Assembly: GCA_003220535.1 (NCBI GenBank)
Contig: QHSU01000005.1
Span: 1 to 33,369, forward strand
Source of the DNA: Candidatus Rokuibacteriota bacterium
GTDB taxonomy: Bacteria; Methylomirabilota; Methylomirabilia; Rokubacteriales; CSP1-6
Reading direction: 5' to 3'
DNA: 33,369 nt
The translations under genes were made by a program, and so were the position numbers. Shown one piece after another: positions 21,528 to 29,097 of this stretch. Numbering within the stretch: position 1 is the stretch's first letter; the number at the start of each line of letters is the position of its first letter. The notes below the pieces were generated by a model. That model had not been told where the DNA came from. It saw only the letters and a list, made by a program, of their open reading frames with translations, and ran no database searches.

Positions 21528-23732
21528 ATGGCTCGCCAGATCCGTTCATCGCGCTCATGTGCTCTCGGTCTGTCTGTGGCACTTCTTGCGTCCCCCATCC
21601 TCGCCGCCGTCCAGCTCCCGCCGGGACCAGGAACGGCCTTCGCGGGACCAGGCGTCGGCGCTGGCGCCGCGGCCGGCGGGGTCGGCGCCTCGGCCGGGGT
21701 GGGGAGTGGTGGGGCAGGCAGCGGCGCCAGTGCTGGAGGGGTCAGTGGCGGCGCCGGGGTCGGGGGTAGCGGCGCCAGCGGCGGCGCCAGCGCCGGAGGG
21801 GTCAGTGGCGGCGCTGGGGTCGGGAGTGGCGGGGCCAGCGGCGGCGCTAGCGCCGGAGGGGTCAGTGGCGGCGCTGGGGTCGGGAGTGGCGGGGCCAGCG
21901 CCGGGGCTGGTGCTAGTACCGGCGGCGCTGGGGTTAGTGGCGGCGCCGGAGTCGGCAGCGGCGGGGCCAGTGCCGGCGCGGGCGCCAGTGCTGGAGGTGC
22001 TGGGGTCAGTGGCGGCGCCGGGGTCGGCAGCAGCGGGGCCAGCGCCGGCGTGGGCGCTAGTGCCGGCGGGGTTGGTGCCAGTGGTGCCGCCGGAGTTGGC
22101 AGCAGCGGGGCGAGCGTCGGGGCGGGCGCTAGTGCCGGAGGAGTTGGCGCCAGTGGAGCTGCCGGAGTTGGCAGCAGCGGGGCGAGCGCTGGCGTCGGCG
22201 CCAGCGTCGGAGGCGCTGGGGTCAGCGGCACCGCCGGCGTCGGCAGTTCCGGGGTTGGTGCTGGTGTGGGCGCTTCAGTTGGCGGGGTCGGCGCCAGCGG
22301 TACTGCTGGCGTCGGCAGCAGCGGCGTCAGTGCCGGCGTGGGTGCTGCTGCCGGCAGCGTCGGGGTCAGCGGCACTGCTGGTGTCAGCAGTAGCGGCGTC
22401 AGTACCGGCGTGGGCGCTACCGCCGCCGGGGTCGGTATTGGCGGCACCACCGGAGTCTCCAACAGTGGGGTCGGCACCGCGCCCGCCGGCAGCACCAACA
22501 TTACAGGCGTCGTAGGCAGGATGACGGCCGCCCGCGCGAACCTCGCCGCGCGAGTCCAGGCGCGCTTCGGCGAGAGCCTGGATCCGTCGCGAGGTGATAT
22601 CAGCGGGAGCCAGGCTGGTCCCGGCCAGGTCCTATCTTTCACAGAGCGGGCGGCCCTGCTTGCGGCGAGGGCCGCCGTGGAAGCCGCGCGTCTCGCCGCA
22701 GTTGCCGCGGATGCGGCGCATCGGATCGGCGAGCGGCAGGCGGCCGGAGGCCGGTCCAGTCTGCCGTTCGAGGTCGCCAGCGAGATTGCGGATGCCGCGA
22801 TGGACGCCGCGCGGGCCGCCGCCGATGCAGCGCGCGAGGCCGAGCGGGCCGCTGGGGAGGCGTCGCGCGTCGCGAACGCATCCACCCCCGATGCCGACGC
22901 TCTCGCGCGTCGCGAGGCGATCCGCGCGCGCGACGCTGCCGAACGCGCCTGGGAGGCCGCTGAGGAGGCGGGCGACAGGCCCGCTGAGCTCGCGTCGACG
23001 TCCTCGCACAAGGCTACGTCTGTCGGCTTCTTCGCAACCTTTCGCCGGAGCATGCAGGCGGAGACCAGCTTCACTCGCGGCAAGGCGCTTCTCGAGGAGC
23101 GGAAGTATAAGGAGGCGCGAGAGCGCCTGCGCGAGGCCACGGCCTTGTATCCGGACCATGACCAGGCAAGAGCCCTGCTCGCGTGGTCCCAGTATTTCCT
23201 CGGCGATTTCGGGGGCGCGATCATCACGTTCAAGAGCGCGCTCCGTCGTCAGCCCACCTGGGAGGGCCTGTATGACGGCCTCGGGTGGAGTCGGTTTCGT
23301 CTCGGACGAAACCATCTGGCGATCGCTGCGTTCCGGCCCGCGCTCGATCGAAATCCTCAGTATGTCGATGCGCTGAATGGCCTGGGGTCGGCGTTCTTCG
23401 AGCTGGGCCAGTACGATGTCGCGCTTCCAGCTCTCGAGAAAGCGCTCCAAGGGTCCCAACCGCTCATCGCCAGTGAGCCCTCCGAGGCGGCCGCGCTGAG
23501 GGCGAAGGTAGCCTGGAGTCTCTACCACCTCGGCCGCTACCGCGAAGCCCTGGCGACGTTCATCCGAGCCAGCCTGGCCGCTCCAGACTCGGACCAGTTG
23601 CAGGTGGGCATGGGATGGTGCTACATCCAGCTGGGTCAGAAGGCGGAGGCGCGAGCGGCTTTTCAACGGGCGTTGCAGCTCGGGCCTGGCAACGAGGCTG
23701 CGCTCGAGGGCCTCCGGCGAGCGAAGAGTTGA
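21528..23732 (+). CDS. Exported silk-like Gly-repeat TPR protein
   Basis: The 734-residue product starts at an ATG with AGGGAG seven bases upstream and has a signal peptide ending near PILAA. Residues about 40-320 consist of Gly, Ala, Ser and Val. They include ten full tandem units beginning AGVG: two of 20 residues, then eight of 24. Residues about 330-490 form an Ala/Arg/Glu-rich helical region, probably a coiled coil. Residues about 510-734 are TPR units (RGKALLEERKYKEARERL, LDRNPQYVDALNGLGSAFF, MGWCYIQLGQKAEARAAFQR). The glycine part recalls silk, elastin or PE_PGRS-like extended surface segments. Its last base overlaps the ATG of the pseudo-protease gene, so the two are made together. 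I know of no described protein with this exact order. Confidence 0.85.
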   Translation: MARQIRSSRSCALGLSVALLASPILAAVQLPPGPGTAFAGPGVGAGAAAGGVGASAGVGSGGAGSGASAGGVSGGAGVGGSGASGGASAGGVSGGAGVGSGGASGGASAGGVSGGAGVGSGGASAGAGASTGGAGVSGGAGVGSGGASAGAGASAGGAGVSGGAGVGSSGASAGVGASAGGVGASGAAGVGSSGASVGAGASAGGVGASGAAGVGSSGASAGVGASVGGAGVSGTAGVGSSGVGAGVGASVGGVGASGTAGVGSSGVSAGVGAAAGSVGVSGTAGVSSSGVSTGVGATAAGVGIGGTTGVSNSGVGTAPAGSTNITGVVGRMTAARANLAARVQARFGESLDPSRGDISGSQAGPGQVLSFTERAALLAARAAVEAARLAAVAADAAHRIGERQAAGGRSSLPFEVASEIADAAMDAARAAADAAREAERAAGEASRVANASTPDADALARREAIRARDAAERAWEAAEEAGDRPAELASTSSHKATSVGFFATFRRSMQAETSFTRGKALLEERKYKEARERLREATALYPDHDQARALLAWSQYFLGDFGGAIITFKSALRRQPTWEGLYDGLGWSRFRLGRNHLAIAAFRPALDRNPQYVDALNGLGSAFFELGQYDVALPALEKALQGSQPLIASEPSEAAALRAKVAWSLYHLGRYREALATFIRASLAAPDSDQLQVGMGWCYIQLGQKAEARAAFQRALQLGPGNEAALEGLRRAKS
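21753..22448 (+). repeat. In-gene tandem repeats of 60 and 72 bp
   Basis: Ten contiguous in-frame units start with the codons for A-G-V-(G/S). Units 1-2 are 60 bp and units 3-10 are 72 bp. The first four units are nearly identical (AGVGSGGASAGAGAS...GG), while units 8-10 have drifted towards Val and Thr (AGVSSSGVSTGVGATAAGVG). A partial unit lies on each side. Because of the repeats, long frames are open in other registers and on the minus strand; these are shadows. Confidence 0.9.
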
Positions 23733-25915
23733 TGAGCGAGCAGGACACCGGTCATCCGCATCGATGCCGTGAGGGTCACCGCTGGCAGCACACGGGCCCC
23801 ACAGCCGCCGCCTGTGAAATCCCGGCCCACGATGCGGAGTTGGGGGGCCTTCCGCTCGTCAGCTCCCGGGATTGCCCGGTGTGTTCTGGACGCGAGGAGC
23901 TGCTCACCCGGGATCTCCATTCGCACTACTGCAACATCTGCGAGGGCGACTGGGACCATGAAGGCCGGTGCCTGGAAGGGCCCGTCGCCTGCTGTCCCTG
24001 GTGCTTCCCGGCGGCAGACGCGGCCCCAGCGCCGGGAGCCCGACGAGGACCGCACTTCCATTTCTGCCCGGAATGCACCCAGAACTGGCAACACGACGCC
24101 TCGTGTTCCGCGCCGCTTCGCGCGGTGTTGTCGGACTGCTCAGGGTGCCGTGAGCTGGCCGCTGAACGCACCGCCGGCGAACGCGCTGTGGAACCGTCCA
24201 CGGCGTTTTCATCGTCTCGCGCTCGGGCGGCTCGCACTCAAGCTGTGCGAGCTGTCCGCGACCTCGTGCGGTCGGCTGCGGTACCGGCGTCCATCGCCGC
24301 TTGCGCGATCCTGGCAATCCCGATCCTCCTCAAGGTCTCCTCGATGCTCTGGAGCATGACGCCCCACAGCGTTGCGCCCGTCTCCGAGCAGCGCCCTGGC
24401 GAGAGCCTGCCGGCATTGACGCCAGCGGAGAAAGCTCCGAGTGCGGTCACGCCCCCGTCCCCGCGAGAGCCGAGCGGTCCAACGGAATTCGCCCGACCGA
24501 GCGAACAGGGCGGGGAGCGGCTCGCACAGGAGACGCACTCCATCACGGCGCAAACACGACTCCACCGTGACGGCGAGCGCCGCGCCCAACGACCTCCGGG
24601 ACCGGTCACGCCCCCGCCCGCAGCGAGCGGCACCACGGCGGACTCCGCTCGACTGAGCAAGCCCACCGAGCGGATGCTCGCGCAGGAGACGCCCTCCACC
24701 GCGGCGCAAACACGACTCCACCGTGACGGCGAGCGCCGCGCCCAACGACCTCCGGGACCGGTCACGCCCCCGCCCGCAGCGAGCGGCACCACGGACTCCG
24801 CTCGACTGAGCAAGCCCACCGGCGAGCGGATGCTCGCGCAGGAGACGCCCTCCACCGCGGCGCAAACACGACTCCACCGTGACGGTGAGCGCCGCGTAGA
24901 GCAGCAACGGGCGCCCGCGCGAACTTCGCCTGCGAGCGAGCCGGACCTGCAGGCCAAGCCAGCGGCGCCGCCGATCACCGACAGAGCGGCTGGGGTGGAA
25001 GACCTGCGTGTGGCTCCGCCGCCATCACCGTCGCCACGCGAACTCATCGCCGAGACCCCGTCGCGGACGCCGGACGCCCCGACGCCTCCGAGCGAAAGTG
25101 GGTCGCGGACGCCAAGCCCGTCGAGGGCGACCGCGCCAACGATTCCGGGAGCACCGCAGCGCGGGGGCGCTGCCCTTGACACCCCGCAAGGCCCTCCACG
25201 ATTCGTCCGGGCGTCGCGACCGCCGCGCGATTTGCCGACGTGGTCCGCGGAATCTCCGCGCTGGGACAGGGCATCGATCTCTGTACTGATGCGGGCGGTC
25301 GTCGAAGTTCGGCCCTCGAAGCGCATCAGCGCCGGCCCGCGAACGCCAGTCGCGTCCGGCCGCGAGCCGCGGGAACTCGAGCCGCGGCCGAGCCGGGGCT
25401 TTTTCATCGATGAGCTCGGGCATGTCGTGACGAGCGACCAGCGGCTCGGCGGGGCGACCTCGGTCGAGGTGACGCTCTACGATGGCCGGGTGGTGGAAGC
25501 AGCGGTCGTGGCCCGGGACCGGCTCAACGACATCGCGGTCGTGAGGCTCGAGCGTCGCGGACTGCCGAGCATCGCGCTCGGGGATTCCGGAGCGCTGGCG
25601 GTCGGAGAGCGCGTGCTGGCAATCGGAAGCGGCGGTGGCCTCGACCGCGCGCCGACCGCGGCCACCGTGCTCGCGACGGGCGCCAGCACCGGCGGCAACC
25701 TGGCCGTCGATCTCACGCCAAAGCCGGACGGTGTCGGTGGGCCGCTCCTCAATCGCCTCGGGCAAGCGGTGGGCATCGTGATCGACAGCGCCGTTTCCAC
25801 CGGCGGGACACGGCCATTGACTTTCGCCGTTCCCGTCGACCGAGTGAAGTCGACCGTCAGAAATCTGATGCCGGGCCCGATCGCCGAGCTGCCGGGGCGG
25901 GCAGAGGTACGGTGA
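23732..25915 (+). CDS. Membrane Cys/His-module protein with DegP-like pseudoprotease
   Basis: The 727-residue protein has four parts. Residues 8-140 carry three Cys/His/Trp modules; the second and third share H-x-C-x2-C-x3-W-x-H-x3-C...C-x2-C (HYCNICEGDWDHEGRC, HFCPECTQNWQHDASC) and suggest metal binding. Residues about 184-206 are one membrane helix preceded by Arg-rich sequence, so the Cys part should be cytoplasmic. Residues about 210-550 are a Pro-rich linker with 52-residue repeats. Residues 557-715 match the chymotrypsin-like domain of DegP/HtrA (GFFIDELGHVVTSD, VTLYDGRVVEAAVVARD, LPSIALGDSGALAVGERVLA). The catalytic His is Gln570 and the Ser is Val668 (KPDGVGGPL), while Asp600 remains. 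No PDZ domain follows. It should bind rather than cut, probably in the periplasm. The start shares one base with the upstream stop. Confidence 0.85.
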   Translation: MSEQDTGHPHRCREGHRWQHTGPTAAACEIPAHDAELGGLPLVSSRDCPVCSGREELLTRDLHSHYCNICEGDWDHEGRCLEGPVACCPWCFPAADAAPAPGARRGPHFHFCPECTQNWQHDASCSAPLRAVLSDCSGCRELAAERTAGERAVEPSTAFSSSRARAARTQAVRAVRDLVRSAAVPASIAACAILAIPILLKVSSMLWSMTPHSVAPVSEQRPGESLPALTPAEKAPSAVTPPSPREPSGPTEFARPSEQGGERLAQETHSITAQTRLHRDGERRAQRPPGPVTPPPAASGTTADSARLSKPTERMLAQETPSTAAQTRLHRDGERRAQRPPGPVTPPPAASGTTDSARLSKPTGERMLAQETPSTAAQTRLHRDGERRVEQQRAPARTSPASEPDLQAKPAAPPITDRAAGVEDLRVAPPPSPSPRELIAETPSRTPDAPTPPSESGSRTPSPSRATAPTIPGAPQRGGAALDTPQGPPRFVRASRPPRDLPTWSAESPRWDRASISVLMRAVVEVRPSKRISAGPRTPVASGREPRELEPRPSRGFFIDELGHVVTSDQRLGGATSVEVTLYDGRVVEAAVVARDRLNDIAVVRLERRGLPSIALGDSGALAVGERVLAIGSGGGLDRAPTAATVLATGASTGGNLAVDLTPKPDGVGGPLLNRLGQAVGIVIDSAVSTGGTRPLTFAVPVDRVKSTVRNLMPGPIAELPGRAEVR
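24515..24897 (+). repeat. 156-bp in-gene repeats in the Pro-rich linker
   Basis: About 2.5 copies of a unit with an average period of 156 bp (52 codons) encode RLAQET/RMLAQET, then AAQTRLHRDGERRAQRPPG, PVTPPPAASGTT and SARLSKPT. The copies are almost identical in DNA. Between copies one and two the spacing of GAGCGG is 153 bp and between two and three 156 bp, through 3-base gains and losses that keep the frame (TTADSARL against TTDSARL, PTERM against PTGERM). Confidence 0.85.
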
Positions 25916-25937
25916 TCCGGCCTGCGACGTAGCGATT

Positions 25938-26328
25938 CTATTTCTTCAGCCGCACATCTTCCAGCGGCCCGGAATAGGGAAACGCGGTGATCAGCGTGAG
26001 CCCCGCCTCCTCCACCCGCGGCCCGTACGCGCGAATGAAGCCGTTCTCCCAGATGGGAGCGAAGATCACGCGATCGGACAGGATGCGCTGGATCTGGTGG
26101 AGCATGTCCTCACGCTTCTTGCGGTCCATCTCGTGGAGCTGTCTCTGGAAGAGGCTCTCCACGTCCGCGATGGTGCCGTAGGCGTTGAAATCGCCCGCGT
26201 CGAATCCGTTCGGATAACCGGCTTCGGCGAGCAGCGCCTTCGCGCGCTTGGGGTCGTAGGGATCGGGGGGATCGCGAGCGCAGGACGAGCCCGACCACTG
26301 GAATCGCCTGTCGCAGTCTACGGTTCAT
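25938..26328 (-). pseudogene. Doubly deleted family 5 solute-binding protein relic
   Basis: The locus begins with a leader-like MNRRLRQAIPVVGLVL at 26328. It then must change frame to read DPYDPKRAKALLAEAGYPNG-FDAGD, jumps to FNAYGTIADVESLFQ, and ends with IFAPIWENGFIRAYGPRVEE and SGPLEDVRLKK. Compared with the intact paralogue at 5788-7311, about 300 N-terminal residues are missing between leader and AKALLAEAGYP. About 55 more are missing between GFDAG and the YGT motif. The last 74 codons (25938-26162) remain open from an internal ATG but cannot fold as a binding protein. No transporter genes are next to it. Confidence 0.8.
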
Positions 26329-26393
26329 GCGCCCTCCCTCCGCCTTCGCCCAGCGGGCGGACCGCGGTCATGCCTCTGACACAGAGGACTCGG

Positions 26394-27395
26394 TCACTGG
26401 ATGACCTCGTCTGCTCGGACCAGGAGCGACTGCGGGATCGCCAGGCGCAGCGCCTTCGCGGTCTTGAGATTGATGACGAGCTCGAACTTCGATGCCTGCT
26501 CGACCGGGAGGTCGGCGGGCTTGGCGCCCTTGAGAATCTTGTCGACGTAGATCGCCGCACGACGGAACAAGTCAGTGAAGCTCGCTCCGTAGGCCATGAG
26601 GCCGCCGGCCACCACGGCCTCTCTGAGCCCGTACATGACGGGTAGCTCCTGCTCGGCGGCGAGCCGTACGAGGTTGCCTGCTTCGCCAACGAACAGTGGA
26701 TCGGCCAACACAATGGCTGCCCCTGGACGGCGCTTCGCCATCGTCGCAAAGGCCGCCTTGATCTCCCCCGGTGTCCTCGCCTCCAGGACATCGAGCTTGA
26801 CCTTCAGCGCTCGTGCCACCTCAGCGATTTCCTTCGTACGCAGGGGGTGAGAAGCATTCGTGGGGTTTGCGAGGACCGCGACCCGCGCCAGCCCGGGCAC
26901 TGCCTCTTTCAGCAACTCCACTTGCTTGCCCGCCAGCTCGGTGCCAACGAAGCTCAACCCCGTCACGTTCCCTCCCGGCCGCGCCAAGCTGGTTACCAGG
27001 CCCGTGGCCACAGGGTCCGCAGGCACCGTCAGGACAATCGGCACCGTCGTCGTAGCCTGCCTGGCAGCGAGGGCCGTCAGCGTGCTCGAGACTACGATGA
27101 CGTCGACCCTGAGACGGACCAGTTCCTCGGCGACAGCGAGGGCCGCTTCCTTTCGCAGCTCGGTATATCGGCGCTCGATGATGATGTTTTGATGCTCTAC
27201 CCATCCTTGCTCCCGCAAGCTGGCGACGAACGCCTCCCACCACGACTCGGTCAGGGAGGAGCTTTGTACGTTCGAAATGTACCCGATCCTCCGAGCTGCC
27301 CCTGCCGGCTGCGCCTCGGCGGCAAGCGCCGCGGCGAGCATGCTCAGAGCAAGGCCGCTCAGGAATGCGCGGCGGTCAGCCGCCGCCAGGTCCAC
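26394..27395 (-). CDS. ABC transporter solute-binding protein (PF04392 type)
   Basis: The product has about 333 residues with a twin-arginine style leader (DRRAFLSGLALSMLAAALAA-EAQPA). The family signature includes RRIGYISNV, FVASLREQGWVEHQNIIIE, DVIVVSSTLTALAARQAT, PIVLTVPADPVATGLV and SLARPGGNVTGLS. The C-terminus has the usual LPVEQASKFELVINLKTAKA and IPQSLLVRADEVIQ. These proteins are numerous and usually stand alone in Rokubacteria-like genomes; the ligand is unknown. I prefer the GTG at 27395, whose G is the last base of the TAG ending the small membrane gene upstream; an ATG at 27416 would add seven residues. Confidence 0.88.
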   Translation of the reverse strand: MDLAAADRRAFLSGLALSMLAAALAAEAQPAGAARRIGYISNVQSSSLTESWWEAFVASLREQGWVEHQNIIIERRYTELRKEAALAVAEELVRLRVDVIVVSSTLTALAARQATTTVPIVLTVPADPVATGLVTSLARPGGNVTGLSFVGTELAGKQVELLKEAVPGLARVAVLANPTNASHPLRTKEIAEVARALKVKLDVLEARTPGEIKAAFATMAKRRPGAAIVLADPLFVGEAGNLVRLAAEQELPVMYGLREAVVAGGLMAYGASFTDLFRRAAIYVDKILKGAKPADLPVEQASKFELVINLKTAKALRLAIPQSLLVRADEVIQ

Positions 27396-27505
27396 TACTT
27401 GGCCTTCTTGATCCACGTGCCGATGAGACCGAGCAGCACACCACCGACGACGACGGCGAGCGCGAAGCCGACCAGGGCGAGTCCCAATCTCTCGAGGTCA
27501 GTCAT
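27395..27505 (-). CDS. Small single-helix membrane peptide, 36 residues
   Basis: An ATG at 27505 opens a 36-codon frame that encodes MTDLERLGLALVGFALAVVV, continues GGVLLGLIGTWI and ends KKAK before a TAG. One strong transmembrane helix with an acidic N-terminus and a basic C-terminus is evident. A GAGAGGGGG stretch lies about eight bases upstream. Its stop overlaps the likely GTG start of the solute-binding gene (TAGTG), the same coupling as seen at pilY1. It may be a small transporter accessory, but no family is recognised. Confidence 0.55.
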   Translation of the reverse strand: MTDLERLGLALVGFALAVVVGGVLLGLIGTWIKKAK

Positions 27506-27546
27506 GGCATGGTCCCCCTCTCCTCACCGGCCGCGGCCGCGGCATC

Positions 27547-27636
27547 GTCAGCCCGAGAACCTGGCGGTCCACAGATTGACGATCAGCTCAAACTTGGTAG
27601 GTTGTTCGACCGGGAGGTCGGCGGACCGGTCACGCC
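27547..27636 (-). pseudogene. C-terminal relic of a PF04392-type solute-binding protein
   Basis: The minus strand reads ADLPVEQPTKFELIVNL followed by WTARFSG and a TGA. This is the same segment as ADLPVEQASKFELVINL in the intact gene at 26394-27395, whose last 24 or so residues would follow. The rest of the gene is absent on both sides: no N-terminal part is present up to the pirin stop at 27682. It is a deletion remnant of a tandem paralogue. Confidence 0.65.
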
Positions 27637-27681
27637 GGCTTTGACGGCGGCGTCAACCCTGCCTACCGATTCGGGCACTCC

Positions 27682-28551
27682 TCATGCATCCCGTGGGTCC
27701 TCACGGATAAACCGGCCGCTTCGGATATCCTCCAGCGTCTGCTCGATCTCCGCCCGGGTGTTCATCACAAAGGGTCCGTAGCGCGCGATCGGCTCATGAA
27801 GCGGGCGGGCCGCTGCCAGGAGGAACCGCCCTCCTCCGACGCCGCCTGACGCCTCCACCACTTCGCCATCACCGAAGATCACGAGCGCCGGCGCACGGGC
27901 AACGACATTCTTGGGGCCGAACCGTACTTCGCCATGATCGACATAGGCGAACACGGTATGGCCCTGCGGCACCATCTCGCGGAAGGTTCCGCCTTCCGGC
28001 AACCTGACATCGACAAACTTCGGCATGACCGCAAGGCCCTCGACGGGCCCCACGAGCCGCCCCCGGAGTGCCTCGCCTGCGATGACCCGAATCTTCGCGC
28101 CCTCATCGGTCTCGGCCTCGGTCAGACGATCACCTGCCAGGTCTCGATACTTCGGTCGGTTCATCTTCTCTCGGGCTGGCACGTTGAGCCACAGCTGAAG
28201 GCCTGCGATGCCCTCCGGCCGCACCTGCGGCATTTCCTCGTGGAGGATGCCGCTTCCCGACGTCATCCATTGGATGTCCCCGGCGGTGATCGTTCCCCGG
28301 TGTCCGAGCGAGTCTTCGTGTCGCACCTCGCCGGTGCGGACGAACGTCACCGTCTCGATGCCCCGGTGCGGATGATAGGGAAAGCCCGCCTCATAGTCGG
28401 CCGGTTTGGCCGACTCGAAATGGTCGAGAAGCAGAAACGGGTCCAAATAGTCGAGACCGCGAGTCCCGATACTGCGCCTCAAGTGAACCCCGGCGCCTTC
28501 GACGACCGGTTCCGGCGTGATGACCCGGGCCACGGCGCGTGACGATTCCAC
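27682..28551 (-). CDS. Pirin family protein
   Basis: The 289-residue bicupin starts MESSRAVARVITPEPVVEGA and has the pirin N-terminal motif RSIGTRGLDYLDPFLLLDHF. Metal ligands are visible as His60 and His62 (FPYHPHRGIETVTF) and His104 and Glu106 (SGILHEEMP), the same set as in human pirin. The C-terminal cupin has GHTVFAYVDHGEV and ends with RPLHEPIARYGPFVMNT. Bacterial pirins act as quercetinase-like dioxygenases or as redox-dependent regulators; which applies here is unknown. A 134-residue hypothetical gene precedes it by 23 bases on the same strand, suggesting one transcript. Confidence 0.93.
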   Translation of the reverse strand: MESSRAVARVITPEPVVEGAGVHLRRSIGTRGLDYLDPFLLLDHFESAKPADYEAGFPYHPHRGIETVTFVRTGEVRHEDSLGHRGTITAGDIQWMTSGSGILHEEMPQVRPEGIAGLQLWLNVPAREKMNRPKYRDLAGDRLTEAETDEGAKIRVIAGEALRGRLVGPVEGLAVMPKFVDVRLPEGGTFREMVPQGHTVFAYVDHGEVRFGPKNVVARAPALVIFGDGEVVEASGGVGGGRFLLAAARPLHEPIARYGPFVMNTRAEIEQTLEDIRSGRFIREDPRDA

Positions 28552-28574
28552 TTCGCGTCCTCCCTTGATGCCTC

Positions 28575-28979
28575 TTAGGATGGCGCTTTCGGCGCAAGCG
28601 ATGCGGGGAGCATGCGACTCACTTCGGCATGCGCCATCACGACATCCGGAGAGTCCTGGAGCGCGTCACGGTACTTGAGCTGGAAATCGCTGTCGCCTCC
28701 GGATTTGAGCAACTCGTACGCCCCCCGCAACACACTGGCGAAGCGGTCCTCCGTAATCGGGTCGTCGGCATCCACGGTCGCGTCGATCTGCGCGATCATC
28801 GCCGAGAGCGACCGCAGCCAGGCGAACTGCGGATCCGTCATGACGAGATGAAGCAGCTCGCCGGACTGAATCGCCCCGCGCCACTCTTCGTATCGGCGAC
28901 GCTCACGGTCCAGAAGCACCCGGTGTAGCTTCATCAGCCGGGCGCTGAGCTCTCGGAGGCGTTCGCGGTCGTGATCCAC
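28575..28979 (-). CDS. Conserved hypothetical helical protein
   Basis: The 134-residue product is charged and helical. It begins MDHDRERLRELSARLMKLHR, continues LLHLVMTDPQFAWLRSLSAM and IAQIDATVDADDPITEDRF, and ends MLPASLAPKAPS. There is no signal peptide or membrane helix. The MTDPQFAWLRSLSxMIAQID stretch looks conserved in a way I associate with a widespread hypothetical family of soil bacteria, but I cannot name a function. It directly precedes pirin on the same strand. Confidence 0.7.
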   Translation of the reverse strand: MDHDRERLRELSARLMKLHRVLLDRERRRYEEWRGAIQSGELLHLVMTDPQFAWLRSLSAMIAQIDATVDADDPITEDRFASVLRGAYELLKSGGDSDFQLKYRDALQDSPDVVMAHAEVSRMLPASLAPKAPS

Positions 28980-29097
28980 TATCGACCTACGGCGCCGTCG
29001 ATCCTTGGGAGGTCGGGACTGCTCATGCTTGAGATTCTCTCGCCTGCCAGGACGCTAGGGCAGTGCACGGCCCTGGTCAAGGCCTTCGCCTCGATCC

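Noticed and set aside
21753..22448. Array of regular repeats considered as a CRISPR
   Set aside because: The units are contiguous coding repeats without spacers and lie in frame within a protein gene.
21485..23233. Minus-strand 582-codon frame rich in Pro, Ala and Thr, and a plus-strand 356-codon frame at 21445-22515
   Set aside because: Both are read through the repeats of the Gly-rich gene in other registers. The 60/72-bp units are multiples of three, so any open unit stays open. They lack a start region, domain or ribosome binding site.
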